Of a DNA stretch of 20,879 nucleotides, positions 7,911 to 15,898 are shown piece by piece. The position numbers and the translations under genes were made by a program. The notes under the pieces are model-generated. The model ran no database searches and had not been told where the DNA came from. It worked only from the letters and a program-made list of their open reading frames with translations. Location: NCBI GenBank assembly GCA_024277695.1, contig JAJRUR010000065.1, positions 1 through 20,879 on the forward strand, given 5' to 3'. The stretch comes from Bacteroidota bacterium (GTDB lineage: Bacteria; Bacteroidota; Bacteroidia; Chitinophagales; Saprospiraceae). The first letter of the stretch is position 1. Each line of letters opens with the position of its first letter.

Positions 7911-8897
7911 ATGCAAAAATTTTTGATATCGTTATCACTCTTGGCTATTATTGCTTGTGCAAAATCTATAATAAATACTTCATCGGATGTAGCCAATCAA
8001 AAGCCTACAAAAAAACTTCGGATCAAATCCATCATGTCTTGGGATACTACACGTACCGGAGACATCTATAGATCCGGTATTTCTCCGGACACACTTTTAT
8101 TTTTTTACGATACACTCGGTAGAAAAACTTTTTTTAAAGTAAAATACCATCCAGACAATACACCAAATTTTGCTTGTGACTCGATTCGATATTTCTATGA
8201 TCAGCTCGATAGTTTGAGCAAAGACATTTGCTATCGAAGGCTAAAGAAAAAAGATCAAAACAGAACTGCTACCGTCACAACGATTTATACAAGAGATAGT
8301 ACGGGTATGCTACTCAACGAACAGCTTAGATTTAGCCAATATCCTTCGCTCAATATTCAAAAAACCTACAGCTATGATTCTCTCCACAGAATAGTACAAG
8401 TCCAAGAAAAAAAACTTAAAAGAAATTATATTAAAAGAATTATCCGTTATCAATATCTGGACTCTACGCATACTTGTATTCGCACTGAAAAGTACTTTAA
8501 ATCTTATAATTTATTGTCTTTTATAAATATGGACACTTTCAGATATTCATCCGATAGTACCTTGCTCAGACATGCGAGCTACACTACAAGAACCCATGTA
8601 CACCAATACGTCAAAAAACCCAATTGCCTCAACTGTATAAAGTTTTATCACTATAAGGATCGATTACTCCAACACGAAATACGAATCTCCCCACCGTTAG
8701 ATACTATTTATCAAGCATTTTTTAGATATGATCACCGTCGCAATCCTGTACTTTGGACTACAGTGATGTATAGAGATACGAGCAAATACCAAACCCGTTA
8801 TCTATACGATCAGCAAGGAAATAAAATAGAACAGCACAGTTATTTGGATGGAACTTGGGCACACAGCCTCTATAGAAGATATGCATATTATGATTAG
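7911..8897 (+). CDS. Predicted lipoprotein with YD-like repeats
   Basis: A 328-residue hypothetical protein of unknown function. The N-terminus MQKFLISLSLLAIIAC is a lipoprotein signal with IIAC as lipobox, giving C16 as the lipidated residue. The rest is beta-rich with repeated units of the type Asp-x-x-Gly/His-Arg-x-x followed by Tyr-x-Tyr-Asp: DTLGRKTFF, DSTGMLLNEQ, DSLHRIVQV, DHRRNPVLW, DQQGNKIEQ. These resemble degenerate YD repeats of RHS-type proteins, which are common in small Bacteroidota lipoproteins. No toxin domain or RHS core end is present. The frame is open upstream to 7857 inside the oxidoreductase gene, but ATG 7911 is chosen because it gives the lipoprotein signal and a seven-base spacing. 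Its position suggests cotranscription with the oxidoreductase; a functional link is not evident. Confidence 0.7.
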   Translation: MQKFLISLSLLAIIACAKSIINTSSDVANQKPTKKLRIKSIMSWDTTRTGDIYRSGISPDTLLFFYDTLGRKTFFKVKYHPDNTPNFACDSIRYFYDQLDSLSKDICYRRLKKKDQNRTATVTTIYTRDSTGMLLNEQLRFSQYPSLNIQKTYSYDSLHRIVQVQEKKLKRNYIKRIIRYQYLDSTHTCIRTEKYFKSYNLLSFINMDTFRYSSDSTLLRHASYTTRTHVHQYVKKPNCLNCIKFYHYKDRLLQHEIRISPPLDTIYQAFFRYDHRRNPVLWTTVMYRDTSKYQTRYLYDQQGNKIEQHSYLDGTWAHSLYRRYAYYD

Positions 8898-9382
8898 GCA
8901 TATTTTGAAGTTCTTAAATGAGCTATTGAGGAATAGCATTTACGACAAATCCTTTTTTTTAAAAAAACCGTCAAAATTGCGCCATCCAGCAAAGGCAAAT
9001 TGATAGTATGGAATCTTAAAGTCAGCGTACTTCAATGATATTTTAAATATACAATTACAACATATTATTTAATAATATATTATATACTATATTTATGGTA
9101 GTTATAGCTGATTAAAAGTTTTCCAAGCTTAGTAATAAACCCTTTTAGCTACCCCAAGGCATCGTACAGGCAGGAAACAAAGTAGCAAGAATCAAAGCGT
9201 TTAAAAACGCTGTGTTCCTCAGAAGAAAAGAACACTACCCTATCATTACAACAAACACTATAACACTAATGATTTTGTCCTCTAGCTAGAACACTACAAG
9301 CCAAAACTCACAAAAACTCAAGAATAATGACTGACATAGTATTTCTTTTATTTACATTGCAGCATAGTAATACAATGACCCA
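8898..9382. other. Intergenic region (485 bases), hairpin-rich, no gene seen
   Basis: No coding frame was recognised on either strand. It contains a T8A7 tract at 8953-8967, AT palindromes at 9038-9050 (arms ATATTT/AAATAT) and 9062-9078 (arms ATATTATT/AATAATAT), two successive hairpins at 9196-9235, and four copies of AACACTA starting at 9231, 9254, 9262 and 9290. It presumably holds the 3' end of the lipoprotein transcript and the promoter of the aminotransferase gene; no clear TAnnTTTG element was found. Confidence 0.5.
9196..9235 (+). repeat. Two adjacent inverted repeats
   Basis: AGCGTTT (9196-9202) pairs with AAACGCT (9205-9211) across a two-base loop. GTGTTC (9212-9217) pairs directly afterwards with GAACAC (9230-9235) across twelve bases. 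Neither is followed by a T run, so they do not look like ordinary terminators. They could be RNA structure, a binding site or chance. Confidence 0.45.
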
Positions 9383-10873
9383 ATGACATCACTAGAATCA
9401 TATTTTAGAAGCTTTCGGTCCCAAATAATAGGCTGTAGCCATGAGCATCTCTTCAGTAAGGGCCAGATGCAGATCCTATACGCTGATTGGGCAGCCAGCG
9501 GAAGACTATACCAACCTATCGAACGATATATTACAGAGGTTTTGGGACCTTACGTCGCCAACACACATACGGAGACGACACTTACAGGTACAGCGATGAC
9601 ACAAGCCTACCACGATGCACACAAGATCATTAAAAATCACGTCAATGCAAGTGCGGATGACTGCCTGATCTTTGCCGGTTTCGGAATGACTGCTGTTGTC
9701 AATAAATTTCAGAGGATGCTCGGATTGCGCGTACCTGAGATGTTCGTCCCTCAAATCCAAATCAAACCGGAAGATAAACCTCTGGTCATCGTAACACATA
9801 TGGAGCATCATTCTAACCAAACCAGTTGGGAAGAATGTCAGGTAGATGTAGCCATACTACAACGTACAGATCAAGGTGATCCTGATCTAAAACATTTGGA
9901 AGAAATACTTCAAAGTAACCGGCACCGCAAACTCTTGATCGGCACTTTTACAGCATGCTCAAATGTTACGGGACTCAAAACACAGGTACATAAGATGGCA
10001 CAAATCATGCACCGACATGGAGGCTACTGTTTTATTGATTATTCGGCTTCAGCACCTTATGTAGATATAGATATGCATCCCAATATAGAGGGAGGACATC
10101 TGGATGCCATATATTTTTCGCCACACAAATTTTTAGGCGGACCCGGATCATCCGGTGTACTCATTTTTAATAAAAAACTATACCAAAATACCATCCCCGA
10201 TCATCCGGGCGGTGGTACGGTCAAATGGACAAATCCTTGGGGAGAACATACTTATTTTGAAGAAATAGAACTTAGAGAAGATGGAGGAACTCCCGGTTTT
10301 TTGCAAGCTATAAAAGCTTCACTTGCAGTATTGCTCAAAGAAGAAATGGGTACGGAACAGATTGCTGCACGTGAGCGTCAAATCCTTGATTTGTTTTTGG
10401 ATCGTCTTAACCAAATCCAAAATATCCACATTCTGGAAAATCACCGAAGAGATCGATTACCTTTTATATCCTTTTTTGTCCCTAATGTCCATCACAATCT
10501 GATGGTCAAACTACTCAATGATCATTTTGGCATTCAGTCAAGAGGTGGCTGCTCATGCGCCGGCACTTATGGGCATATATTATTGGATATCCAATATGAA
10601 TACTCACATCTCATCACCAATATTATAGACCAGGGCATCTTAAGTTACAAACCAGGTTGGGTACGTATATCACTACATCCTACAATGTCTGACAGGGAAG
10701 TAATATTTATCGCCGATGCTATTTCAGCATGTATCCAAAATGCTGAAATATGGCAAGAAGATTATAGTTTTGACCCCAATACCGGAGAGTTTTACCCGAA
10801 AGCAAGTCAAAAAACATTTTGTTTTGACTTGCGAAAATGCAAGATGACCCAGGATATTACACTCCTATCCTAA
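9383..10873 (+). CDS. Class V aminotransferase-fold PLP enzyme, cysteine-desulfurase-like
   Basis: A 496-residue cytoplasmic pyridoxal-phosphate enzyme of the class V (NifS/SufS-like) fold. Visible landmarks: HMEHHSNQTSWEE (139-151) at the cofactor-stacking His, CSNVTG (192-197), FIDYSASAPY (217-226) with the cofactor Asp219, and FSPHKFLGGPGSSG (245-258) with K249 as the predicted Schiff-base lysine. SRGGCSCAG (386-394) lies near the position of the cysteine-desulfurase active-site loop, so C390 or C392 might be catalytic. It is longer than SufS/IscS (about 400-410) because of an insertion near 112-135 and a C-terminal tail after about 455. It has no suf or isc neighbours, so a dedicated Fe-S role is unlikely; a lyase or selective desulfurase is possible. 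The start ATG 9383 is preferred because the ATG at 9374 meets a stop after three codons. Substrate unknown. Confidence 0.8.
   Translation: MTSLESYFRSFRSQIIGCSHEHLFSKGQMQILYADWAASGRLYQPIERYITEVLGPYVANTHTETTLTGTAMTQAYHDAHKIIKNHVNASADDCLIFAGFGMTAVVNKFQRMLGLRVPEMFVPQIQIKPEDKPLVIVTHMEHHSNQTSWEECQVDVAILQRTDQGDPDLKHLEEILQSNRHRKLLIGTFTACSNVTGLKTQVHKMAQIMHRHGGYCFIDYSASAPYVDIDMHPNIEGGHLDAIYFSPHKFLGGPGSSGVLIFNKKLYQNTIPDHPGGGTVKWTNPWGEHTYFEEIELREDGGTPGFLQAIKASLAVLLKEEMGTEQIAARERQILDLFLDRLNQIQNIHILENHRRDRLPFISFFVPNVHHNLMVKLLNDHFGIQSRGGCSCAGTYGHILLDIQYEYSHLITNIIDQGILSYKPGWVRISLHPTMSDREVIFIADAISACIQNAEIWQEDYSFDPNTGEFYPKASQKTFCFDLRKCKMTQDITLLS
10802..10832 (+). repeat. 11-bp inverted repeat inside the aminotransferase 3' end
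   Basis: GCAAGTCAAAA at 10802-10812 is exactly complementary to TTTTGACTTGC at 10822-10832 across a nine-base loop. It lies in the last 24 codons of the gene. It is not followed by a T run, so it is not a standard terminator, but it would fold in the mRNA. Confidence 0.5.
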
Positions 10874-10996
10874 CGCATAAACAGTTGAGGATGGATAGCA
10901 TAATATTACATTACAGTCAAAACAAAATACCGGATCAAGACGGTTTATGACAAATAGTATCCAACGAGATATGATACTACTCAAACCAATAAGACT

Positions 10997-13354
10997 TTAT
11001 TCGATCTTACTGATGATACCCTTAGTATGTACGATGACATATGCATCAGGATAAGCTCGTTTTTTGACTTGCTTCACCAGATCTAAAGCTTCTTGGGCAG
11101 TACTAAAACCACTCAAATGCAATATCATAAATCTACCTTTGGGCTGAACTTCGACAGTAGCATATTTCTGCCACTCTGTAGCATCAAATCTTGACAGATC
11201 TGTCAATGCTGCCAGACGAATTTTATAACCCTCAGTCAAAGGCAAAAAGCCCGATTCGGACTGAGTATGTATCGTAGGCCTAGTAGTTTTAGATGGTGTC
11301 GGCTTAGCTTTGATATCTAGAATTTTGCTTTCGGCTACTACAAAGGCATCCCTAAAACCGCTTTGTTTCACTTTGGCAAGAACCTGCTTAGCCTCCAACT
11401 GCTCCGTAAATGTACCTAAGCGCACTTTGGTAGCCCCCGATATTTCTTTTTTATAGATAGTACCAAGGTTGTAGAGTCTTTTGTATGGAGTGATATCGAC
11501 ATTCATGCTATTCGTCTGGTGAAAAGAAGCCAGTTGAATAGCCCAAACCGTAACACGGTTGTTATAGTTCTGTGCATTGTGGACTACTTGTCTTGCCGGA
11601 CTAGCTACTGAAGCACTTTGGCTCTGCACGCGAGCAGTAGAGCTCGTACGCACAGGACGATGCAAGGGAGTTCCATTAGGAGTAGTTCTCGCACTTGAGA
11701 TTAGCCCCTGCGAAGGGGGCTTTGAATGTGCCGGATCAGGTCGAGATACATTCTGTCTAGGTGCAAGCTCTTGGGTAGCTTTGCGGATGACATCCTGCGA
11801 ATTTATAACCGATGCTGATGCTACAACAGGACTGCCCTTTGGACTCAATTTGATCATATAATGTTTTACGGCTAGGGTTTTGAGGTCTGCCTTGACCATC
11901 TTGGTTTGCGTTTCATAACCATCAGCAGCTATCGAAATATTGATAGGATCTTCATCTCGAAGATTGATAGTACGCTCGCCTTGGGCATCGGTCAGCAAAG
12001 CCGGAGCTCCTTCAATACTGATTCTTGCATGGGGGATGGGCGTACGATCATGTGCATTGCGTATCAGCAAACTCACTTGACCGGCTATCTTTTTACAAGC
12101 ATAAATGTCTTCGGCTCCTTTGCCGCCCGGTCGGTTAGAAGTAAAATATCCAATATTGGTCAAAGGGTCTAAGTGGAGCTCATAATCATCCCAACTCGAA
12201 TTGATATCACGGCCCAAGTGAAAAATGCGTTGGTATTCTCCTCGGACGATTTCTGCCCTAAAAACATCCATACCGCCTAGCCCTGGATGCCAGTCGGATG
12301 CAAAATACAGACTGCCATTACTGATTACCGGACTGATTTCATTGCCCGGAGTATTGACCTTGGGTCCTAAATTTTTTGGTATAGACCATTTTGAGTTGTA
12401 TCGATGACTGACATAAATGTCATAACCACCATAACCTCCAGGTCGGTTAGAAGCAAAATATAAGGTTTGTCCTTGATTCATCAAGAATGGCCAAGCATTG
12501 GAAAAAGATGTACTATTGTACGGAAATGCTTGCGCGAGATTCCAATCTGTCGAACCGTCCGTCATAGCGATATAAATACTCATACCATCATCTTGAGCAT
12601 CTATCTTGCTCACTCCATCCAGATTGGTCAAAGAACGTACAAATGCTACATATTTCTGGTCTTCGGAAAAAGACAACATCGACTCACCAAAAACATCCTT
12701 CATGTCGTCACGCAAAAAAGCCACTTCGCCTACATCACCCTTCCGGTCGATTGGGGCAGTATAGAACTGCGAACTACCTATACGCTCTTTTTGCTCCTCA
12801 CGCTTTTGTATCCTTAATAGATCATCGCGGTGCGAGGTAAAGAAAATCTCGTTAGCTACTACCGAAGCACCATAGTCACTGTGCGGTGTATTGAGACGGA
12901 GTGAGTGCGAGACAAACAAGGCAGGACTCTCTATAGCCTCTTTGGCAAATTTGCATGTAGCATAATAGTGCCGAGCTACTTCATCATTAGAATCACTTAC
13001 GGAACGATACCACATCTGTGCTTCATCATATTTCATCAAACGCTTGCAAGTATGCCCCATCAAAAGCAATATCTCTGTACTATATCCCGAAGGATCTTTG
13101 AGTCCCAGAGTTTGATAGATTTTGTCATACTGGGAGAGCTTGCTCATACCATTGAGCATCTTGTATAGTGCCTCTTGGTCATTGGGATTTTGCTCCAAAT
13201 ACGCTTTGTATTGAGCATTGGCCAAAGTATAGGCTCCCATTTGGTAAAACTGGTCAGCACGTGCGATGCTAGACTGCGCACTGAGTATTGCTGCAGATAG
13301 AAGAAAAATCCCCGGCAAGATGAGTAAGCGAACAAATTTGAACATAGCTATCAT
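10997..13354 (-). CDS. PorE-like envelope protein: TPR, PD40 repeats, carboxypeptidase-regulatory-like domain, two SPOR domains
   Basis: A 785-residue exported protein. Order: signal peptide (about 1-27, cut near LSAQ); TPR-like helices (29-140); PD40/WD40-like beta-propeller repeats (about 145-420) with the repeated LYFASNRPGGYGGYDIY, LYFASDWHPGLGGMDVF and YFTSNRPGGKGAEDIY blades; a carboxypeptidase-regulatory-like beta domain (425-503, ARISIEGAPALLTDAQGER); a Ser/Pro/Thr/Gln-rich linker (505-600); SPOR domain 1 (601-675, WAIQLASF to DAFVV); a second linker; and SPOR domain 2 (708-778, YKIRLAAL to PDAYVI). PorE of the type IX secretion system has the same first four parts but ends in an OmpA-like peptidoglycan-binding domain. 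SPOR domains bind denuded glycan strands, so wall attachment is likely. M4 at 13345 is an alternative start. Role in type IX secretion is inference. Confidence 0.8.
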   Translation of the reverse strand: MIAMFKFVRLLILPGIFLLSAAILSAQSSIARADQFYQMGAYTLANAQYKAYLEQNPNDQEALYKMLNGMSKLSQYDKIYQTLGLKDPSGYSTEILLLMGHTCKRLMKYDEAQMWYRSVSDSNDEVARHYYATCKFAKEAIESPALFVSHSLRLNTPHSDYGASVVANEIFFTSHRDDLLRIQKREEQKERIGSSQFYTAPIDRKGDVGEVAFLRDDMKDVFGESMLSFSEDQKYVAFVRSLTNLDGVSKIDAQDDGMSIYIAMTDGSTDWNLAQAFPYNSTSFSNAWPFLMNQGQTLYFASNRPGGYGGYDIYVSHRYNSKWSIPKNLGPKVNTPGNEISPVISNGSLYFASDWHPGLGGMDVFRAEIVRGEYQRIFHLGRDINSSWDDYELHLDPLTNIGYFTSNRPGGKGAEDIYACKKIAGQVSLLIRNAHDRTPIPHARISIEGAPALLTDAQGERTINLRDEDPINISIAADGYETQTKMVKADLKTLAVKHYMIKLSPKGSPVVASASVINSQDVIRKATQELAPRQNVSRPDPAHSKPPSQGLISSARTTPNGTPLHRPVRTSSTARVQSQSASVASPARQVVHNAQNYNNRVTVWAIQLASFHQTNSMNVDITPYKRLYNLGTIYKKEISGATKVRLGTFTEQLEAKQVLAKVKQSGFRDAFVVAESKILDIKAKPTPSKTTRPTIHTQSESGFLPLTEGYKIRLAALTDLSRFDATEWQKYATVEVQPKGRFMILHLSGFSTAQEALDLVKQVKKRAYPDAYVIVHTKGIISKIE

Positions 13355-13367
13355 ATTTTATTTATGG

Positions 13368-13375
13368 CAAATATA
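13368..13375 (-). promoter_or_regulatory. -7 promoter element before the PorE-like gene
   Basis: Read on the minus strand this is TATATTTG, an exact TAnnTTTG match, 13 bases before the ATG at 13354. No TTG is found 19-23 bases further upstream (the nearest is 32 away), so the promoter is only half supported. A separate promoter would fit the 214-base gap to the preceding gene. Confidence 0.4.
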
Positions 13376-13568
13376 CATAGTTTTGTTTTAAAGTATATTA
13401 TATATTACAAATTTTTTCAATATATTAAATTTCAAGCTCTTTCCAGCTCACGGATTGCGCTCACTATAGCTAAGAACTAGCTAAAAACAATTACCTGGGA
13501 AATACGGATTATCTCGACAGAGTACTTAAGGAACAAGGAACTATCCGGCTCAAGAACAGATTCTTTGC

Positions 13569-14555
13569 CTATGAACTCTCCATTCTGGACAATAGCCATA
13601 CGGACAAAAAACCAGCTAATAGAGCAATCCCTACCCATAGGACTCTCGGCTGTCCCCAATAGCTACTCGGTAGTACATTCTGCTCTATCAATACTCTGAA
13701 ATGCTGCAAGCGTGTAGGGTCAAACTGCTCTGCTGACCAGCCAACCAGCGATTGGGTATCGCGATGCATCAACTGTATAGGGTTGCGCCATGGCCAGATT
13801 TTATATAGTGACCCTAACATAAAACCGGTCATCAGCGAAAATGTATTTTTCTTATGCTTATGCAAAAGCCAATGAAGCAGCTTGGTAAACAGAGTCAATC
13901 CAAGGATACAGCCCAAGATAAAGACGAGTACAATACTCAACTTACTGAGGTCTTGCATACTCAGTACATCTTTGACTGCCGGTATGACAACCGTGTACAT
14001 ACCCATCAGCAATAGAATAAAACTCCCGCTGATGCCCGGCAAAACCAAGGCACAAATAGCAATAGTTCCTGAAAAAAATACCATCAAAAGAGACGCATTG
14101 CCCTCAGCAGGTGTCAAGCTAACTATAGCCAAAGCGATCACAGCGCCCAACACCAAGAACAGAAATTGGACTGTCTGTAAGGGTTTTATTTGCTCTAAAA
14201 GATATAATACCGATGCCAAAATCAGTCCGAAGAAAAACCCCCATAAAGGCTCAGGATATTGCTCCAGTAGATAGCTGATACCAAATACTCCGACGATTAA
14301 CCCCAAGATCATACCGACCAATAAGCGCATCAAAAATCCGCCGGATATACGTGACCACAAAATTTTTGGTTTTAATATCAGACTCGGTTCCGTAATGATA
14401 TCGGTTATACTTTTGACAGAATCGATCAATTGCTCGTAAATACCACTTATAAATGCAATCGTGCCACCGGATACTCCGGGTATGACCTCAGCTATGCCCA
14501 TGGCGGCACCTTTTACTATAAGATAAAAGCTGTATGACTTATTTTTTGATTTCAT
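13569..14555 (-). CDS. DUF368 (PopT-type) polyprenyl-phosphate transporter
   Basis: A 328-residue polytopic inner-membrane protein of the DUF368 family. Members studied in other bacteria (PopT) move undecaprenyl phosphate back to the cytoplasmic side, so that the lipid carrier can be used again in peptidoglycan and other wall polymer synthesis. About eight to nine hydrophobic segments are seen. The two related re-entrant-type motifs of the family are present: IPGVSGGTIAFISGIYE (25-41) and LPGISGSFILLLMGMY (172-187), one in each half, reflecting the internal duplication. A charged loop with HKHKK separates later helices, followed by a short C-terminal segment with a hydrophobic end (VLWVGIALLAGFLSVWLL). 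It follows the phospholipase-like gene by 51 bases on the same strand, so cotranscription is likely. The assignment of family is secure, the transport role is by homology. Confidence 0.85.
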   Translation of the reverse strand: MKSKNKSYSFYLIVKGAAMGIAEVIPGVSGGTIAFISGIYEQLIDSVKSITDIITEPSLILKPKILWSRISGGFLMRLLVGMILGLIVGVFGISYLLEQYPEPLWGFFFGLILASVLYLLEQIKPLQTVQFLFLVLGAVIALAIVSLTPAEGNASLLMVFFSGTIAICALVLPGISGSFILLLMGMYTVVIPAVKDVLSMQDLSKLSIVLVFILGCILGLTLFTKLLHWLLHKHKKNTFSLMTGFMLGSLYKIWPWRNPIQLMHRDTQSLVGWSAEQFDPTRLQHFRVLIEQNVLPSSYWGQPRVLWVGIALLAGFLSVWLLSRMESS

Positions 14556-14606
14556 GATTTTCTCTAATCGTTACCGGGCAGGGAGATTTAATCCCATACA
14601 AAAAAG

Positions 14607-15857
14607 TTAATCGCTGTGGGATCGTCCCTTAATGGCTGCTGAGCGACGCAACTCTTCTAATCGTTTTTGCTCTCTCAACTCTTCTGCTGTCCATAACACT
14701 TCCTGCTCCACAATCTTTCCCAAGTCCGGCTTTCCCGCGTCCACCCAAGCCGAATACCACACATCCCCCAAGCTCAGAATAGAAGCACGTAGTCGCTGCT
14801 CTACCATACCATTCATAGCTGTGTGATACGCTCTGGAGAAGGAACGACAAGGCACTTGTACATTGCGCTCCAGACGATCTTCAAAGCAGGTGATCATGTC
14901 CTGTGGCATAGACCTTCGGGTACGTAGCTCTATCTGCAATACACTATCTAACAGGGCATGACTATCTAAGATAATACCCCAAAAATAAGATGATTTGTCT
15001 TCCACATATTGGGCTTGACCTACAAAAAAATCATACTCTGAAATCGCAAATAATTCGGGCAGCCGACTCTCCCAAAAGGCATGGATACCTACTTGGTCTG
15101 TAAACTGTCCATTATAATTTTCAGTAGTATGCAAAGGTACGTGGGCATCACCTATATAATGTCCCAAATCCGTTGCTCGCTGTAGAATACGCTTTTTGTC
15201 ACCTTTTTTGAAGTCATAAACTAACCCATAGTACATATCCAGTAGATGATAAGGCAATATCCCATACTCCGAAAAGCGATCCCGATAAAATACTTCTACC
15301 GTTGAGTCCAATTGGATATCAAACAGATGTTCAATACTCCTCCGATGTCCTATTTTTTCTTGTGCATAGTACTGCGACGACACTTCCACTGCATAAAATC
15401 CAGCATAGTTTGCATAACTCGTCGAAATACGTTTGTCCGAAATCAGGCTCCCTTGTACTTCAAAACTAACCAACGCATCACCTACATCCCAGTCGGGCTT
15501 TAGCCATGTAGTATCCACTTGCTGCACTAACAAAATATCCGTGTACTTGATCAGAGCATCATCAAAATCACGTGGCACCTCATCAAAAGGATACTCGCCC
15601 CAATGGTCTATATCTATATAATGTCGTACGCCTTCATGCAGTGTTGCATAACGCCGCTTATCCGGATCAACTGCATGCTCTGTGATATATTCGATCTCAC
15701 TTTTGAACAAGGGGAGCATCGCCTCCGGTAGTGTAAATATAGCCATTCGATTGATCAAACGATGTCCAAAAAACCCCCATGCTCCTTGCTGAAAAGAAAA
15801 AGCCAAAAGGCTCAGTAATATAGCTGATAAAAGAAAAAAAATGTTTTTGCGTATCAT
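14607..15857 (-). CDS. Zinc-dependent phospholipase C / S1-P1 nuclease-like exported enzyme
   Basis: A 416-residue exported hydrolase of the zinc phospholipase C/S1-P1 nuclease superfamily. A signal peptide covers about 1-26. If cleavage occurs after A26, the mature protein begins with W27 (WGFFGHR), which matches the family, where the N-terminal Trp amine binds zinc. Other ligands fall in order: H32, D64, H79, H233, D237 and H243 (LGHYIGDAHVPLH), H259 and E263 (HAFWE). Spacings H-4-D-6-H and H-4-E are the same as in Bacillus cereus phospholipase C. The Asn/Gly pattern of true S1-P1 nucleases is only partly kept, and substrate (phospholipid or nucleic acid) cannot be decided. The C-terminal 90 residues are Glu/Arg-rich and helical. 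It lies 41 bases after the DUF4340 gene and 51 before the DUF368 gene, probably in one transcript. Confidence 0.8.
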   Translation of the reverse strand: MIRKNIFFLLSAILLSLLAFSFQQGAWGFFGHRLINRMAIFTLPEAMLPLFKSEIEYITEHAVDPDKRRYATLHEGVRHYIDIDHWGEYPFDEVPRDFDDALIKYTDILLVQQVDTTWLKPDWDVGDALVSFEVQGSLISDKRISTSYANYAGFYAVEVSSQYYAQEKIGHRRSIEHLFDIQLDSTVEVFYRDRFSEYGILPYHLLDMYYGLVYDFKKGDKKRILQRATDLGHYIGDAHVPLHTTENYNGQFTDQVGIHAFWESRLPELFAISEYDFFVGQAQYVEDKSSYFWGIILDSHALLDSVLQIELRTRRSMPQDMITCFEDRLERNVQVPCRSFSRAYHTAMNGMVEQRLRASILSLGDVWYSAWVDAGKPDLGKIVEQEVLWTAEELREQKRLEELRRSAAIKGRSHSD

Positions 15858-15898
15858 AAAAAACCAAATATATCAAAAATATCAACCCGGTGGATAGC

